48,851 nucleotides of DNA from Bradyrhizobium iriomotense. Its GTDB lineage: Bacteria; Pseudomonadota; Alphaproteobacteria; Rhizobiales; Xanthobacteraceae. Position 1 is the first letter of the stretch, and each line of letters opens with the position of its first letter. Both the position numbers and the translations under genes were made by a program. The stretch is taken from contig NZ_JAFCJZ010000038.1 in assembly GCF_018130765.1 (NCBI RefSeq), positions 1 through 48,851 of the forward strand. Direction: 5' to 3'. The notes under the pieces were generated by a model. The model saw only the letters and a list, made by a program, of their open reading frames with translations. It was not told the origin of the DNA and searched no databases. Below are positions 17,401 to 25,038 of this stretch, piece by piece.

Positions 17401-17835
17401 AAAGTCGTGACCCAGAGCAGTGGCGCGAAGGACGTCTATACCTTCCTGCCGTCCGGCGTGCAGGACAAGACCTACAATGCCTCGGGCGTCCTGCAGAAGA
17501 CGGATCTGCTCAAGTCCGATGGCACGCATGTCGAGACGGCGAACGCAGTCGGCGTAACGCTGAAGGGCGGCAACGGAAACGACCTGTTCACGGCGGCCAC
17601 TTCGACGACTTTCGTCTTCAGCGGCGGCAACGATCAGATCTCCGGTTTCCATGCGGGTGCTGCTGCGAACCACGACGTCATCCAGATATCAAAATCGTTC
17701 GCACCCGACTTCGCTCACTTGAACATCACCCAGGCCGGAGCGGACGCCATCGTTCATCTCGGCGAGGGCGACTCGATTCTGATCGCGCATGTCAAGTCGA
17801 CCAGCCTTACGCACGACAATTTCCTGCTCGTGTAG
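14467..17835 (+). CDS. Large secreted glycoside-hydrolase-like protein with tandem repeats and RTX-type C-terminus
   Basis: 1122 residues without a Sec signal peptide. Residues about 10-310 form a GH39/GH5-like (clan A) barrel: Glu121 in EGLNEAN fits the acid/base and Glu222 in ITETGY the nucleophile. Residues about 440-1020 hold degenerate repeats rich in Asp, Gly, Ser and Thr, with units such as NADHSNDNY, NADHSQDNY and HADHSQDNY followed by RTHADGTLDYT. Near residue 1035 an RTX-like GGNGNDLF precedes a hydrophobic C-terminus, which suggests type I secretion. GTG at 14425 or ATG at 14434 are alternative starts. It may trim or bind the EPS outside the cell. Confidence 0.8.
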   Translation: MTTTSTSSAVLSAHAFVDSIAVNAHAAYSAASSWGTYANSSLIIDDLRYLGVTTIRDALSMDPSSVPVIDALAAAGVKFDFVVASNLPASGAAGIAQFLASLDGFIAAYPNSVIAIEGLNEANIQPFTYHGSSSIQAAAQFQKDLYTAIRADAHLSDVAVYNLTLGLNDESGYAELGDLSKYSDFSTSHAYVATTTPENYGIKYAVDLAATSSPNNPSVITETGYTTLASYSGLGVDQLVQAKSILNSLADAFKNGVTTTYLYQLLDHGSSSDPEGKFGLFNADGTPKLAATAIHNLTTLLADDGDGGRTPTTPLGYTIDNLPSTGNSLVLGKSNGAYELVVWAEPQLWDDAKDVEISNPTKQAQVHLNSVHKTVAVYDPLNTTKPIATYTNVQDFTVPVSDHPLIIEIDAPAVSAPPPPAVTDVTGTAAEIVADLSDLNAAGTVKSITLTDTHVLAVSTKATMDYMISHYGSVLSTIKGGYSFAVTTTAPTWRLTENYDSTGALTSTEETAYQSGVPVYQLVTYADGSTAASSYANGVKTTMTVTHSDKSKDIFVYGITDKPYVTEVTHKSASGAVTGKTYIAADGSSTEDHYDSAGALVSEIKTNADGSSSSTLFTSGVKTAMFVTNADHSNDNYFYHITGKSYVAEVLHVNASGVVTSVVRTHADGTLDYTEARNPDGTTTSTSFDAKGGKIAQATTHLDGTKDIYALNIKQKAYVTEHSGFDAAGRLVLFERLHADGSYAQKVTITGAITTTDNFDSTGALSSEVVAAAGGASTTSFFSGGTKTKMYVTNADHSQDNYAFNIAGETYENIVQHVSASGQLTSIVRTHGDGTLEYTEVVDTQGTKTSTQYDGHGTKLAQTVHHTDGSSVHDLFNATGSITQESLTNADGSTLTSLFTDGVKTRMYVLHADHSQDNYAYGVVGQSYVDIVQHVDGAGKLTSATRTHADGTLDYTFEAGADGSSTATYYDEKSLLASKVVTQSSGAKDVYTFLPSGVQDKTYNASGVLQKTDLLKSDGTHVETANAVGVTLKGGNGNDLFTAATSTTFVFSGGNDQISGFHAGAAANHDVIQISKSFAPDFAHLNITQAGADAIVHLGEGDSILIAHVKSTSLTHDNFLLV

Positions 17836-17886
17836 ACTGCACGGATCGCGCAGACTGCCTCGCGATCCGGCACTTGTCGTTCTTCC

Positions 17887-17922
17887 GGCACTTCGCGCGC
17901 CGGCAGGCGCGCGAAGTGCCGT
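17887..17922 (+). terminator. Strong hairpin after the large secreted protein
   Basis: Perfect 16-bp arms (CGGCACTTCGCGCGCC and its complement) flank a GGCA loop, followed by TTATATT. This fits a Rho-independent terminator for the gene ending at 17835, 50 bp upstream. Confidence 0.8.
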
Positions 17923-18070
17923 TATATTCGCGTTGCAATCATGCGGGCGGAAATATAGACATTGGCGGTGAACGGCAGATCGGATGGCGTGGCCATTCGA
18001 GGCCAAGTCGGTGTCTACGTATACAATCCAGAGATCAGCAAAGGGTGGACCAGGAAGCCGCATCCCGCAA

Positions 18071-18092
18071 AATTCAGCGGGGGCGCTGAATT
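18071..18092. promoter_or_regulatory. Perfect inverted repeat upstream of a glycosyltransferase gene
   Basis: AATTCAGCG and CGCTGAATT form 9-bp arms around GGGG. It has no T-tract and lies 142 bp before the next start, so an operator is more likely than a terminator. The rest of 17923-18234 shows no gene. Confidence 0.45.
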
Positions 18093-18234
18093 GCCACAAA
18101 GCTCGTTTTGGTTAAGTCTGTCAGCGAAGATGCTCGGCCCGCACCGGGCTTGCCCAGGGCGGGAGCAGGAATACCGTTGAAGACCGGGTGTTTGTTGTGT
18201 GGGTTGCATATGTCTCCATCAAGTCAATTTCCGA

Positions 18235-19377
18235 ATGACGTCTGATTCCCCTCGGCTAAAGATCATCCACGTTGCCGAGACTATTCGCGGTGGGATCGCG
18301 ACCTATTTTACCGAATTGCACGCGCTTCAGTGCCAGACTTTTGGCAAGGAAAACGTGTGCTACATCGTTCCGTCGGACCACCGGGCCGACCTGATCGGGA
18401 TTGCAGATTCCAATATCGTCTCCTTCGACCGCTCAGGCCGGAACTTGCCCAGCCTGCTGAGACTGGCGCTTGAGACGATGCGGCAAGTGCAGATTGCCAA
18501 GCCGGACATCGTGCACGTTCACTCCACGCTCGCCGGTCTGATCGTGCGCACGGCGTTCGTTTTCATGCGCAAACGACCTGCCATCGTTTACTGCGCGCAT
18601 GGCTGGGCCTTCTCCCGCGAGACGTCGCGCTTCAGCAACGCCGTCGCCAAAATCGCGGAGCGGCTGCTCGCCAAGGTCACCGACAGAATCATCTGTATCT
18701 CGCAAAACGAGTACTCCGCCGCGCGGGACGCCGGCATCCCGGAAAAGCAGCTCAGCCTCGTCTTGAGCGGCATGCGAAACGAGCGCCCAAATATCAGCCA
18801 CGATGACGCCGGTTGGAGCACATCGAAGCTGAAGGTCCTGTTCATCGGGCGTCTCGATCGTCAAAAAGGGTACGACTTCCTGATCGAGGCTGCGAGGCAG
18901 CTCGAAGCGTCTATTGACGTCCGAATGATCGGCTCCGCGGTCGTCAGCGAGGAAGGCGAAGGCGACCATAACATGCCGCCCAGTGTCACCCTTCTGGGCT
19001 GGCTCGCGCGAACGGACATCGAGGCCCAGCTCGACCAGGCAGATCTCTGCGTGATCCCATCGCGGTGGGAGGCCTTCGGCTTCGTCGCGCTGGAGGCCAT
19101 GCGCGCGCACAAGCCGATCCTGGCGTTTCGCGCAGGCGCACTGCCAGAAATCATCGAGGACGGAGTGACCGGCTTGATCTGCGATCCCGCCGGAACGAAG
19201 GCACTCGTGGCGGGACTAAGGCGAGCCTCACGCGTTGATTTGCGAGCACTGGGAGAGGCTGGCTACGAGCGGTTCGTGTCAGTGTTCAGCATCGACGGGA
19301 CGCACCAAGAGCTGCTTAAAGTTTACGCAGCGGTGATCACGACGTCGCCCAAACATCTCGCCAAATTTGCCTTCTAG
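18235..19377 (+). CDS. Glycosyltransferase, GT4 family
   Basis: 380 residues with the GT-B two-domain fold. The N-terminal domain starts RLKIIHVAETIRGGIATYF and has VHVHSTLAG and YCAHGWAF; the C-terminal donor domain has VLFIGRLDRQKGYDFLIEAA and the E-x7-E motif in WEAFGFVALEAM. It would add one sugar from a nucleotide donor to the lipid-linked repeat unit on the cytoplasmic face. ATG at 18235 is chosen over an in-frame GTG at 18199, as homology begins here. It stands alone between the hairpin after the large secreted protein and the export lipoprotein gene. Confidence 0.85.
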   Translation: MTSDSPRLKIIHVAETIRGGIATYFTELHALQCQTFGKENVCYIVPSDHRADLIGIADSNIVSFDRSGRNLPSLLRLALETMRQVQIAKPDIVHVHSTLAGLIVRTAFVFMRKRPAIVYCAHGWAFSRETSRFSNAVAKIAERLLAKVTDRIICISQNEYSAARDAGIPEKQLSLVLSGMRNERPNISHDDAGWSTSKLKVLFIGRLDRQKGYDFLIEAARQLEASIDVRMIGSAVVSEEGEGDHNMPPSVTLLGWLARTDIEAQLDQADLCVIPSRWEAFGFVALEAMRAHKPILAFRAGALPEIIEDGVTGLICDPAGTKALVAGLRRASRVDLRALGEAGYERFVSVFSIDGTHQELLKVYAAVITTSPKHLAKFAF

Positions 19378-19504
19378 CGCAACGACGTGGCTGGAATGCA
19401 ACAGTGACTTTCAATGGTCCGCTGCAACCTCATCCAGACTTGGTCTCACATGGTGCGACTGCTAAGAGCTTGCACAGGGTAAGAGTTGAGATAGGACGCG
19501 CGTT

Positions 19505-20698
19505 TTGCTGGCATCAATTTTCAAAATTTCTCCTGCGCTTGCCGTCTCTGCCATTTGCCTGGCCGGCTGCGCCGGGTTTACGCCACAAGATGCGCCGAAC
19601 GGGGCTTCAGTCGTCACCAATGCGGCGCTGACGGTCGCGCCCAGCCCGCCGGTGCCTTACGCGCTTCTCGCGGTCGATCCGAATATTCTGAAGTCGGCAA
19701 ATTCGATCAGCGACCATGTCAGCGGCAATTTCCGCAATCTGCCTGGCGGAAACTACAAGGACATCACCATTGGCGTCGGCGATATCGTCACCGTCACCGT
19801 GTTCGAAGCCCAGTCCGGCGGCCTCTTCATTCCGCGAGAGGCCAGCGTTCGACCGGGCAACTTCGTTGACATACCTCGCCAGCAGGTCGACCAATCCGGC
19901 AACATCACCGTGCCTTATGCCGGCACCATCAAGGCTGCCGGGCTGACCGCCCGTGCGGTAGCCGACATCGTTCGCGAGCGGATCAAGAACCGCGCGATCG
20001 ATCCGCAGGCCGTCGTCTCCGTCGTTGAGCAGCGCGGGAACCAGATCAGCGTGCTCGGCGAGGTTAATGCGCCGCTCAGATTTCCAGTCGATCCGGGCGG
20101 AATTCGCGTGATGGGCGCGATCGCGCGCGCGGGCGGTCCGAAAAATCCATCGTGGGAAACGAAGGTCCGGATCAAGCGAGGCGGCAAGACGTACGTCGAA
20201 ACGATGAGCTCGATCGTGCGCCATCCCGAAGAGGATGCGTTCCTCGCGCCGGGCGATGTCGTCTATCTGTCACGGGAACCGCGGGTGTTCATGGTCTTCG
20301 GATCGACGCCCTCGCCCGGCTCGATCGGCGGCACCAACAATCGCAGGTTCACGTTCGAAAACGACAGGATGACGTTGGCTGAAGCGATTGCGAAGGCCGG
20401 CGGCCTCGACGGCAATCGCGCCAATTCACCTTCGGTCTATGTTCTCCGTCTCGAGCCGCGGAATCTGCTCAAATCCGCTGGGATCGACGTGGAACGCTTC
20501 CCTGGCGAGCTGGTTCCGACGGTCTACAACTTTGACTGGAGCAAGCCGGACGGGTTGTTCTTCGCCGACTCCTTCCAGATCCGAGATCACGACGCAATCG
20601 TGGTGTCTGAATCGCCGAGCACAGAGCTGATCAAATTCTTCACGCTCATGCTCGCAGGAACGGACACGGCCGTTAACATTCAGACGCTGACGCGATAA
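19505..20698 (+). CDS. Wza/ExoF-type outer-membrane polysaccharide export lipoprotein
   Basis: 397 residues with a lipoprotein signal: the lipobox LAGC places the lipidated cysteine at residue 22. The polysaccharide export (Poly_export) domain follows around residues 85-170 (IGVGDIVTVTVFEAQSGGLF), then SLBB-type repeats (GNQISVLGEVNAP, PRVFMVFGSTPSPG). It would form the outer-membrane pore that works with the Wzc-like protein. The start is TTG, with AGGA about eight bases upstream; no ATG precedes the signal peptide. A hairpin ends the transcript at 20722-20755. Confidence 0.88.
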   Translation: MLASIFKISPALAVSAICLAGCAGFTPQDAPNGASVVTNAALTVAPSPPVPYALLAVDPNILKSANSISDHVSGNFRNLPGGNYKDITIGVGDIVTVTVFEAQSGGLFIPREASVRPGNFVDIPRQQVDQSGNITVPYAGTIKAAGLTARAVADIVRERIKNRAIDPQAVVSVVEQRGNQISVLGEVNAPLRFPVDPGGIRVMGAIARAGGPKNPSWETKVRIKRGGKTYVETMSSIVRHPEEDAFLAPGDVVYLSREPRVFMVFGSTPSPGSIGGTNNRRFTFENDRMTLAEAIAKAGGLDGNRANSPSVYVLRLEPRNLLKSAGIDVERFPGELVPTVYNFDWSKPDGLFFADSFQIRDHDAIVVSESPSTELIKFFTLMLAGTDTAVNIQTLTR

Positions 20699-20721
20699 CA
20701 GACACAAACTGGTGATACCGG

Positions 20722-20755
20722 GAACGCGGCGTTGCAATCATGCAGCGCCGCGTTC
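20722..20755 (+). terminator. Hairpin after the export lipoprotein gene
   Basis: Perfect 10-bp arms GAACGCGGCG / CGCCGCGTTC, 24 bp after the stop codon. No clear T-tract follows. Confidence 0.6.
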
Positions 20756-20926
20756 GCTTCCAGTACTCCTGGTTGTGCGCGGTCCTGCTGCCTCACTTCA
20801 TCGTGACGCAGCGGTGGGCCCTGCATTTGGCCTGGATACTGCAGGATGGCCCGAGCACGTCATAAAAAGGCGCTGGGTCTGCAGCTAAACGAACCCGGAT
20901 TCGCTGATCTTTTGGAGCTTGAACGT

Positions 20927-22153
20927 ATGCGCATTCTGGTCGTCTCGGCCATGTTTCCCCCGAATGTGCTCGGTGGTGCTGAAATCTCTGCCTTCAACCT
21001 CTCGTCCTGGCTCCTGAAGCAGGGACATGAAATCGGCGTACTCACGGCTGCAAAGTCTCGCGAAGAGGAGAAGTTCGGCGAGTTGGTCGATGGCATGAGA
21101 ATCTGGAGCATCTACATGCCGCGCCCATACCCGATCTACAAACAGGGGCGTGTCGATGAAACCTACCTGAAGCCGTTGTGGCATCTGCAAGATCATCTGG
21201 ATCCGAGAAATTCGCGTATCGTCGGCCGCGTGCTCGACGCGTTCAAGCCCGACTTCTGCAACGTGCATTATCTGACGGGCATCGGACACAACGTTCTGCA
21301 GGAGTTCGCCAAGCGCGATCTCCCGATGATGTACGTGATGCCGGACCTGGCGCTGTCCTGCCTGCGGCTGACGATGTTCGTCGACGGAAAGACCTGCGAA
21401 ACGCAGTGCGGCGTGTGCAAGCTGTCGGCGGGCGTCAAGCGGCGCGGAATTCTGTCGATGCGCAGAATCGGTTTCTGCTCTCCGTCCCGCGCCAATCTCG
21501 AGCGGAATGCCGAGTTTCAGCCGCTGAAGCGATTTCCGACCGCGCACATTCTCAACGCGAACAAGTACCCGTCGCCGACGGTCCAGCGTGCCGAGTCGGC
21601 CGCAGTCCGCTTCGTCTACGCCGGGCGGCTGCATGAGGCCAAGGGCATCGATGTTCTACTGGAAGCCGCCGAAGGGCTCGTTGATCGTTGGCCGTTCACC
21701 TTCACGATCGTCGGCGGCGGCGGACATGAGCCAGCCTTGCGAAAGCGGTTTGGTCATCATTCGTGGATCCGTTTCACGGGCCACGTTCCGCTGCAGGAGG
21801 CCATCAATCATATCGCAACGAGTGACGTGCTTTGCATCCCGTCGATTTGGCTGGAGAATTCGCCGGGCGTCGTCATCCAGGCCCTCGGCGTCGGCGTTCC
21901 GGTGATCGGCAGCAATTTCGGCGGAATTCCCGAGCTGGTCGAACATGATGAAACGGGACTGCTGCTGCCTCCGGGAGACGTTCAGGCGTGGCGCTCCGGC
22001 CTCGAAAAGGTTTTGTCGGACCGCGACACGCTTCGCCGCTACCAAGCCAATGCCATGGGCCGCGCCCGCGAATTCGATCAGGACTTTCTGGGTGCAAAAT
22101 ACCTCAAGTTCATCGACGAGATTCGCAACTTCCGCGGGCATGCGAGCCAATGA
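20927..22153 (+). CDS. Glycosyltransferase, GT4 family (paralogue of 28954-30165)
   Basis: 408 residues, GT-B fold, starting MRILVVSAMFPPNVLGGAEI. The ATG at 20927 has GGAG nine bases upstream. It closely resembles the product of 28954-30165 along its length (WHLQDHLDPRN, HILNANKYPSPTV, FGHHSWIRFTGHV). The E-x7-E motif of GT4 enzymes reads E310-x7-Q318 (ENSPGVVIQ), while the paralogue has Glu there, so activity or donor use may differ. The 3' end overlaps the PslG-like gene by four bases (ATGA), so the two are translationally coupled. Confidence 0.87.
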   Translation: MRILVVSAMFPPNVLGGAEISAFNLSSWLLKQGHEIGVLTAAKSREEEKFGELVDGMRIWSIYMPRPYPIYKQGRVDETYLKPLWHLQDHLDPRNSRIVGRVLDAFKPDFCNVHYLTGIGHNVLQEFAKRDLPMMYVMPDLALSCLRLTMFVDGKTCETQCGVCKLSAGVKRRGILSMRRIGFCSPSRANLERNAEFQPLKRFPTAHILNANKYPSPTVQRAESAAVRFVYAGRLHEAKGIDVLLEAAEGLVDRWPFTFTIVGGGGHEPALRKRFGHHSWIRFTGHVPLQEAINHIATSDVLCIPSIWLENSPGVVIQALGVGVPVIGSNFGGIPELVEHDETGLLLPPGDVQAWRSGLEKVLSDRDTLRRYQANAMGRAREFDQDFLGAKYLKFIDEIRNFRGHASQ

Positions 22154-23592
22154 AGGCCCGGGGAACTTTGACCGGCAAGCCTGGCCATGAGCCTGCAGAG
22201 TCGCGTCGGGCACGCGCCGGCGTATCGTTCTCTTCGGTGCTGCGTCGCGCACTTCCGTGGTGCCTGCTGTGCGGCATCACCATGTCCGGTGTCGACCGGT
22301 CGGCGGCCGCGGATAAAACCGTCACCCTGCCGCCGGTCGCGCGCACCAATGCGGCAACCCCGTTGCTGATAGGATCAAACATACATTTCGGCCTCGTACG
22401 CACGCTCGGATACGATTCGGCAAGCACGGCGTTGCACGAGTTGGCGCAGATCGGAGCTGCATCGTTTCGCGACTACCTGCCGTGGCAATCCTTCAGCTTT
22501 CCGCCTCAAGGGCCGGTCCTGGTCAAGTCACAGCGGCTGATGAATTTCCTGCCCCAGACAAAATTGAAGCCCGTCCTGAATGTCGGAGCAGCAAACTCGT
22601 CCGTGCCGGGAGGTGTCCCGCCGATCTCCGATGACGCGCTCGGCATATTCGATGCTTACCTCAAGAAAGTCGTCGAGCTGACACGGCAATACGATCCGAT
22701 CTATGAGATCTGGAACGAATGGAACATCGACATCGGCACGGGGACGCGTCTGCCGAGACTGGTCGGCGAAGGACCGGCCGGTGACCCCCGATCGGCTGTC
22801 AACTATGTGCGCGTTGCGAATTCCGGAGTTCGAGCCATCAAGGGCGCAAATCCGCATGCTCACGTGATCGTTGGAGCGGTGGGGGACGATATCGACTGGA
22901 AATGGGCCAGGGCGATCGTCCGCGACGGCGCTCTGAACGGCGCCGACGGCTTATCCGTTCATCTCTACAATCATTGCCTGAAGCCGCAAAACAGAACCGC
23001 CACCGAACTGATCGGCCGGGTCAAGCGTTTGCAACAGGAACTGATGCAGGACCGTGGCGGAGCCGTCACGCCGATCTACGTGACCGAATACAGCTGGCCG
23101 ACATCCGCTGAACCGTGTGGGGTAATGCCGCTGGTTGCCGGCAACAATTTCGCTCAATTCATCATGCAGAGCGCCGCCATACCCTGGATCAAGGGCATTT
23201 GGGTGCATGAATTGAAGAACATCGGTCCCAGTCCGACAGACAGAGAAAACAACTTCGGGCTATTCACCTTCAACGATGAGCCGAAGCCGGCCGCCTGCTT
23301 TGTGCGCGAAGCAACGGATCTCGTTCGCTCGGCCGATCACGTCGACATCCAGGAACCGCTCCCGGACATCTTCGTTTTCAGGGCTCGACGCGGCGCGCGG
23401 CAAAGCATCGTTCTTTGGTCCTCGGGCTCGACCGTCAGAGGGCGATACGCGCTGAACTTGCCCGACGCATCGGGGCGGCGGATGTGCGACGAGGGCGCGC
23501 CGACCTCGGGTCCTCAAGGCGATGTGGAGCCAAATCCGGTCATCTACGACATCGATGCGTCCGCTCCGGTCACCATTCGGGTGCTCAACTGA
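22150..23592 (+). CDS. PslG-like secreted glycoside hydrolase (GH39-like)
   Basis: 480 residues. A basic N-terminus and hydrophobic segment at about 27-45 (VLRRALPWCLLCGITMSGV) act as signal peptide or anchor. The barrel shows Glu190 in YEIWNEWN (acid/base) and Glu313 in YVTEYSWPT (nucleophile), with SVHLYNHC between. This resembles PslG, a periplasmic hydrolase encoded within the Psl EPS operon of Pseudomonas. It is coupled by ATGA to the upstream glycosyltransferase gene and is homologous to the product of 30199-31569. It probably trims or releases the nascent polysaccharide. Confidence 0.85.
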   Translation: MKARGTLTGKPGHEPAESRRARAGVSFSSVLRRALPWCLLCGITMSGVDRSAAADKTVTLPPVARTNAATPLLIGSNIHFGLVRTLGYDSASTALHELAQIGAASFRDYLPWQSFSFPPQGPVLVKSQRLMNFLPQTKLKPVLNVGAANSSVPGGVPPISDDALGIFDAYLKKVVELTRQYDPIYEIWNEWNIDIGTGTRLPRLVGEGPAGDPRSAVNYVRVANSGVRAIKGANPHAHVIVGAVGDDIDWKWARAIVRDGALNGADGLSVHLYNHCLKPQNRTATELIGRVKRLQQELMQDRGGAVTPIYVTEYSWPTSAEPCGVMPLVAGNNFAQFIMQSAAIPWIKGIWVHELKNIGPSPTDRENNFGLFTFNDEPKPAACFVREATDLVRSADHVDIQEPLPDIFVFRARRGARQSIVLWSSGSTVRGRYALNLPDASGRRMCDEGAPTSGPQGDVEPNPVIYDIDASAPVTIRVLN

Positions 23593-23661
23593 TGTTGCCG
23601 CAAAACCCGCCCCGAAAACGACCTCAGCTCATTCTTGGCACGATCAAAGTCAAGCGAAGCA

Positions 23662-24777
23662 ATGCCCAGTGAACTCATCATTCCCCTGTTCGCAATACAT
23701 CACCACAAGATCGGCGGCACTGAATCCGCGATCTACAACCTGATTCACGGGCTCGACAAGGCCAAGGCCGCGTTGACGCTCGCGTTTTCCGATCCGGCCC
23801 GCCTCTCCCCCGAATTTCTGCGGTGGATGGCGAAAACTCCTGCGATCGCGCAGCAGCGGCAATACCCGCTTCCCGGCAAGAACAGCCGCTTCGTCGAAGA
23901 GCTTATGTTCGAATGGCGAAGGTCGGGGAACGGCTGGGCAGTCTATCCGAACTATTTCCTTCCGCCGCGGCGTCCCGGCAGCCGGGCGAGGTCGGCCGTG
24001 ATACTCCACGACATCCAGTACAAGGTGCTGCCGCAGTACCATTCCAGCAAGAGGAAGGCCTGGCTCGACTTCTATCTTCCCCGCATGTTCGAGACGGCGG
24101 ACCTCGTATTCCTGATCTCCAATTCCGAGAAGGAGTACGTTCGACGCCATTTCGGAGACGTAGCGGCCAGCAAGTGCAAGGTCATCTACAATGCCATCGA
24201 GTGGGCCAGGCTCGAACAGGGCGAAGTCGGCGAGGCAACCCGCAAGCTTGCGAGCCGGCCTTACATCCTCACCGTGAGCCACCCCTTCCCGCACAAGAAC
24301 CTCGGAGTACTCATCAAGGCTTTCGACCGGGTGGCCCAATCGAATCCCGACATCGAACTGTATCTTGCCGGCAAAGCCTCGGACGAGAAGAAGCGCCTGA
24401 TCTTGGAAAATGCGAGCGAGAAGACCGCGGCTCGCATCGTGATGACGGGTATATTGTCGGACGCAGATCTCGGCGAGCTCTATCGAAACGCAAGGCTCTT
24501 CGTCTTGCCCTCTCTCTACGAGGGCTTCGGCATGCCGGCAGCGGAGGCGATGGGCATGGGAGTCCAGACGCTCGTCAGCGGCGTGACCTCCCTTCCCGAA
24601 GCAACCCTGGGTAAAGCGGAATATGTTGCCGATCCGACAAACGTCGGCGCATGGGCGGAACAAATGACCGCATCGCTGAATTCCGGCAAACGTCTCCCCG
24701 CCGAGACCGTCGCGGAAATACGAGAGGCGTTCGCACCCCATAAAGTTGCACAGTCGCTTCTGCAAAATTTGGGTTAG
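23662..24777 (+). CDS. Glycosyltransferase, GT4 family
   Basis: 371 residues, GT-B fold. Features are HHHKIGGTESAIYNLIHGL in the acceptor domain, ILHDIQYKVLP and VFLISNSEKEYVRRHFG in the linker, PYILTVSHPFPHKNLGVLIKA at the start of the donor domain, and the E-x7-E motif in YEGFGMPAAEAM. The start at 23662 is chosen over an in-frame TTG at 23635. It follows the PslG-like gene by 69 bp on the same strand. Related enzymes are often mannosyl- or rhamnosyltransferases, but the donor cannot be named. Confidence 0.84.
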   Translation: MPSELIIPLFAIHHHKIGGTESAIYNLIHGLDKAKAALTLAFSDPARLSPEFLRWMAKTPAIAQQRQYPLPGKNSRFVEELMFEWRRSGNGWAVYPNYFLPPRRPGSRARSAVILHDIQYKVLPQYHSSKRKAWLDFYLPRMFETADLVFLISNSEKEYVRRHFGDVAASKCKVIYNAIEWARLEQGEVGEATRKLASRPYILTVSHPFPHKNLGVLIKAFDRVAQSNPDIELYLAGKASDEKKRLILENASEKTAARIVMTGILSDADLGELYRNARLFVLPSLYEGFGMPAAEAMGMGVQTLVSGVTSLPEATLGKAEYVADPTNVGAWAEQMTASLNSGKRLPAETVAEIREAFAPHKVAQSLLQNLG

Positions 24778-24937
24778 TGCATGTTACTCGTGCAGATTCT
24801 CGCTGAAAATAGAGGCTCTCCGGCTGAGTTTGTGACGGGGGTCATTCGGAAAGTTATGGTATGACCGCATCAAGACTGACCAGAGTCGCCGAGCACATCC
24901 AGGAAAATCGAGACCCATGCAAAGGATCAGCAGCAGT

Positions 24938-24949
24938 TGTGACGTCACA
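24938..24949. promoter_or_regulatory. Perfect 12-bp palindrome upstream of the GT2 gene
   Basis: TGTGACGTCACA is a perfect palindrome 90 bp before the glycosyltransferase start. It is like a CRP site with a short spacer, or a GntR-type operator. No regulator is assigned. Confidence 0.4.
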
Positions 24950-25038
24950 CGGAGGCGGGACGTCCGCCATGGACGCGGTTTGTCATAGCGAGCACGTTTT
25001 GCATGACTAAGCCTTCAACTCTGCAGGAATCTCGCGCG

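Noticed and set aside
15700..17500. YD/RHS-repeat toxin reading of the large secreted protein
   Set aside because: The repeats share short D-G-x and x-Y-D pieces with YD repeats, but no RHS core, no C-terminal toxin and no immunity gene are present.
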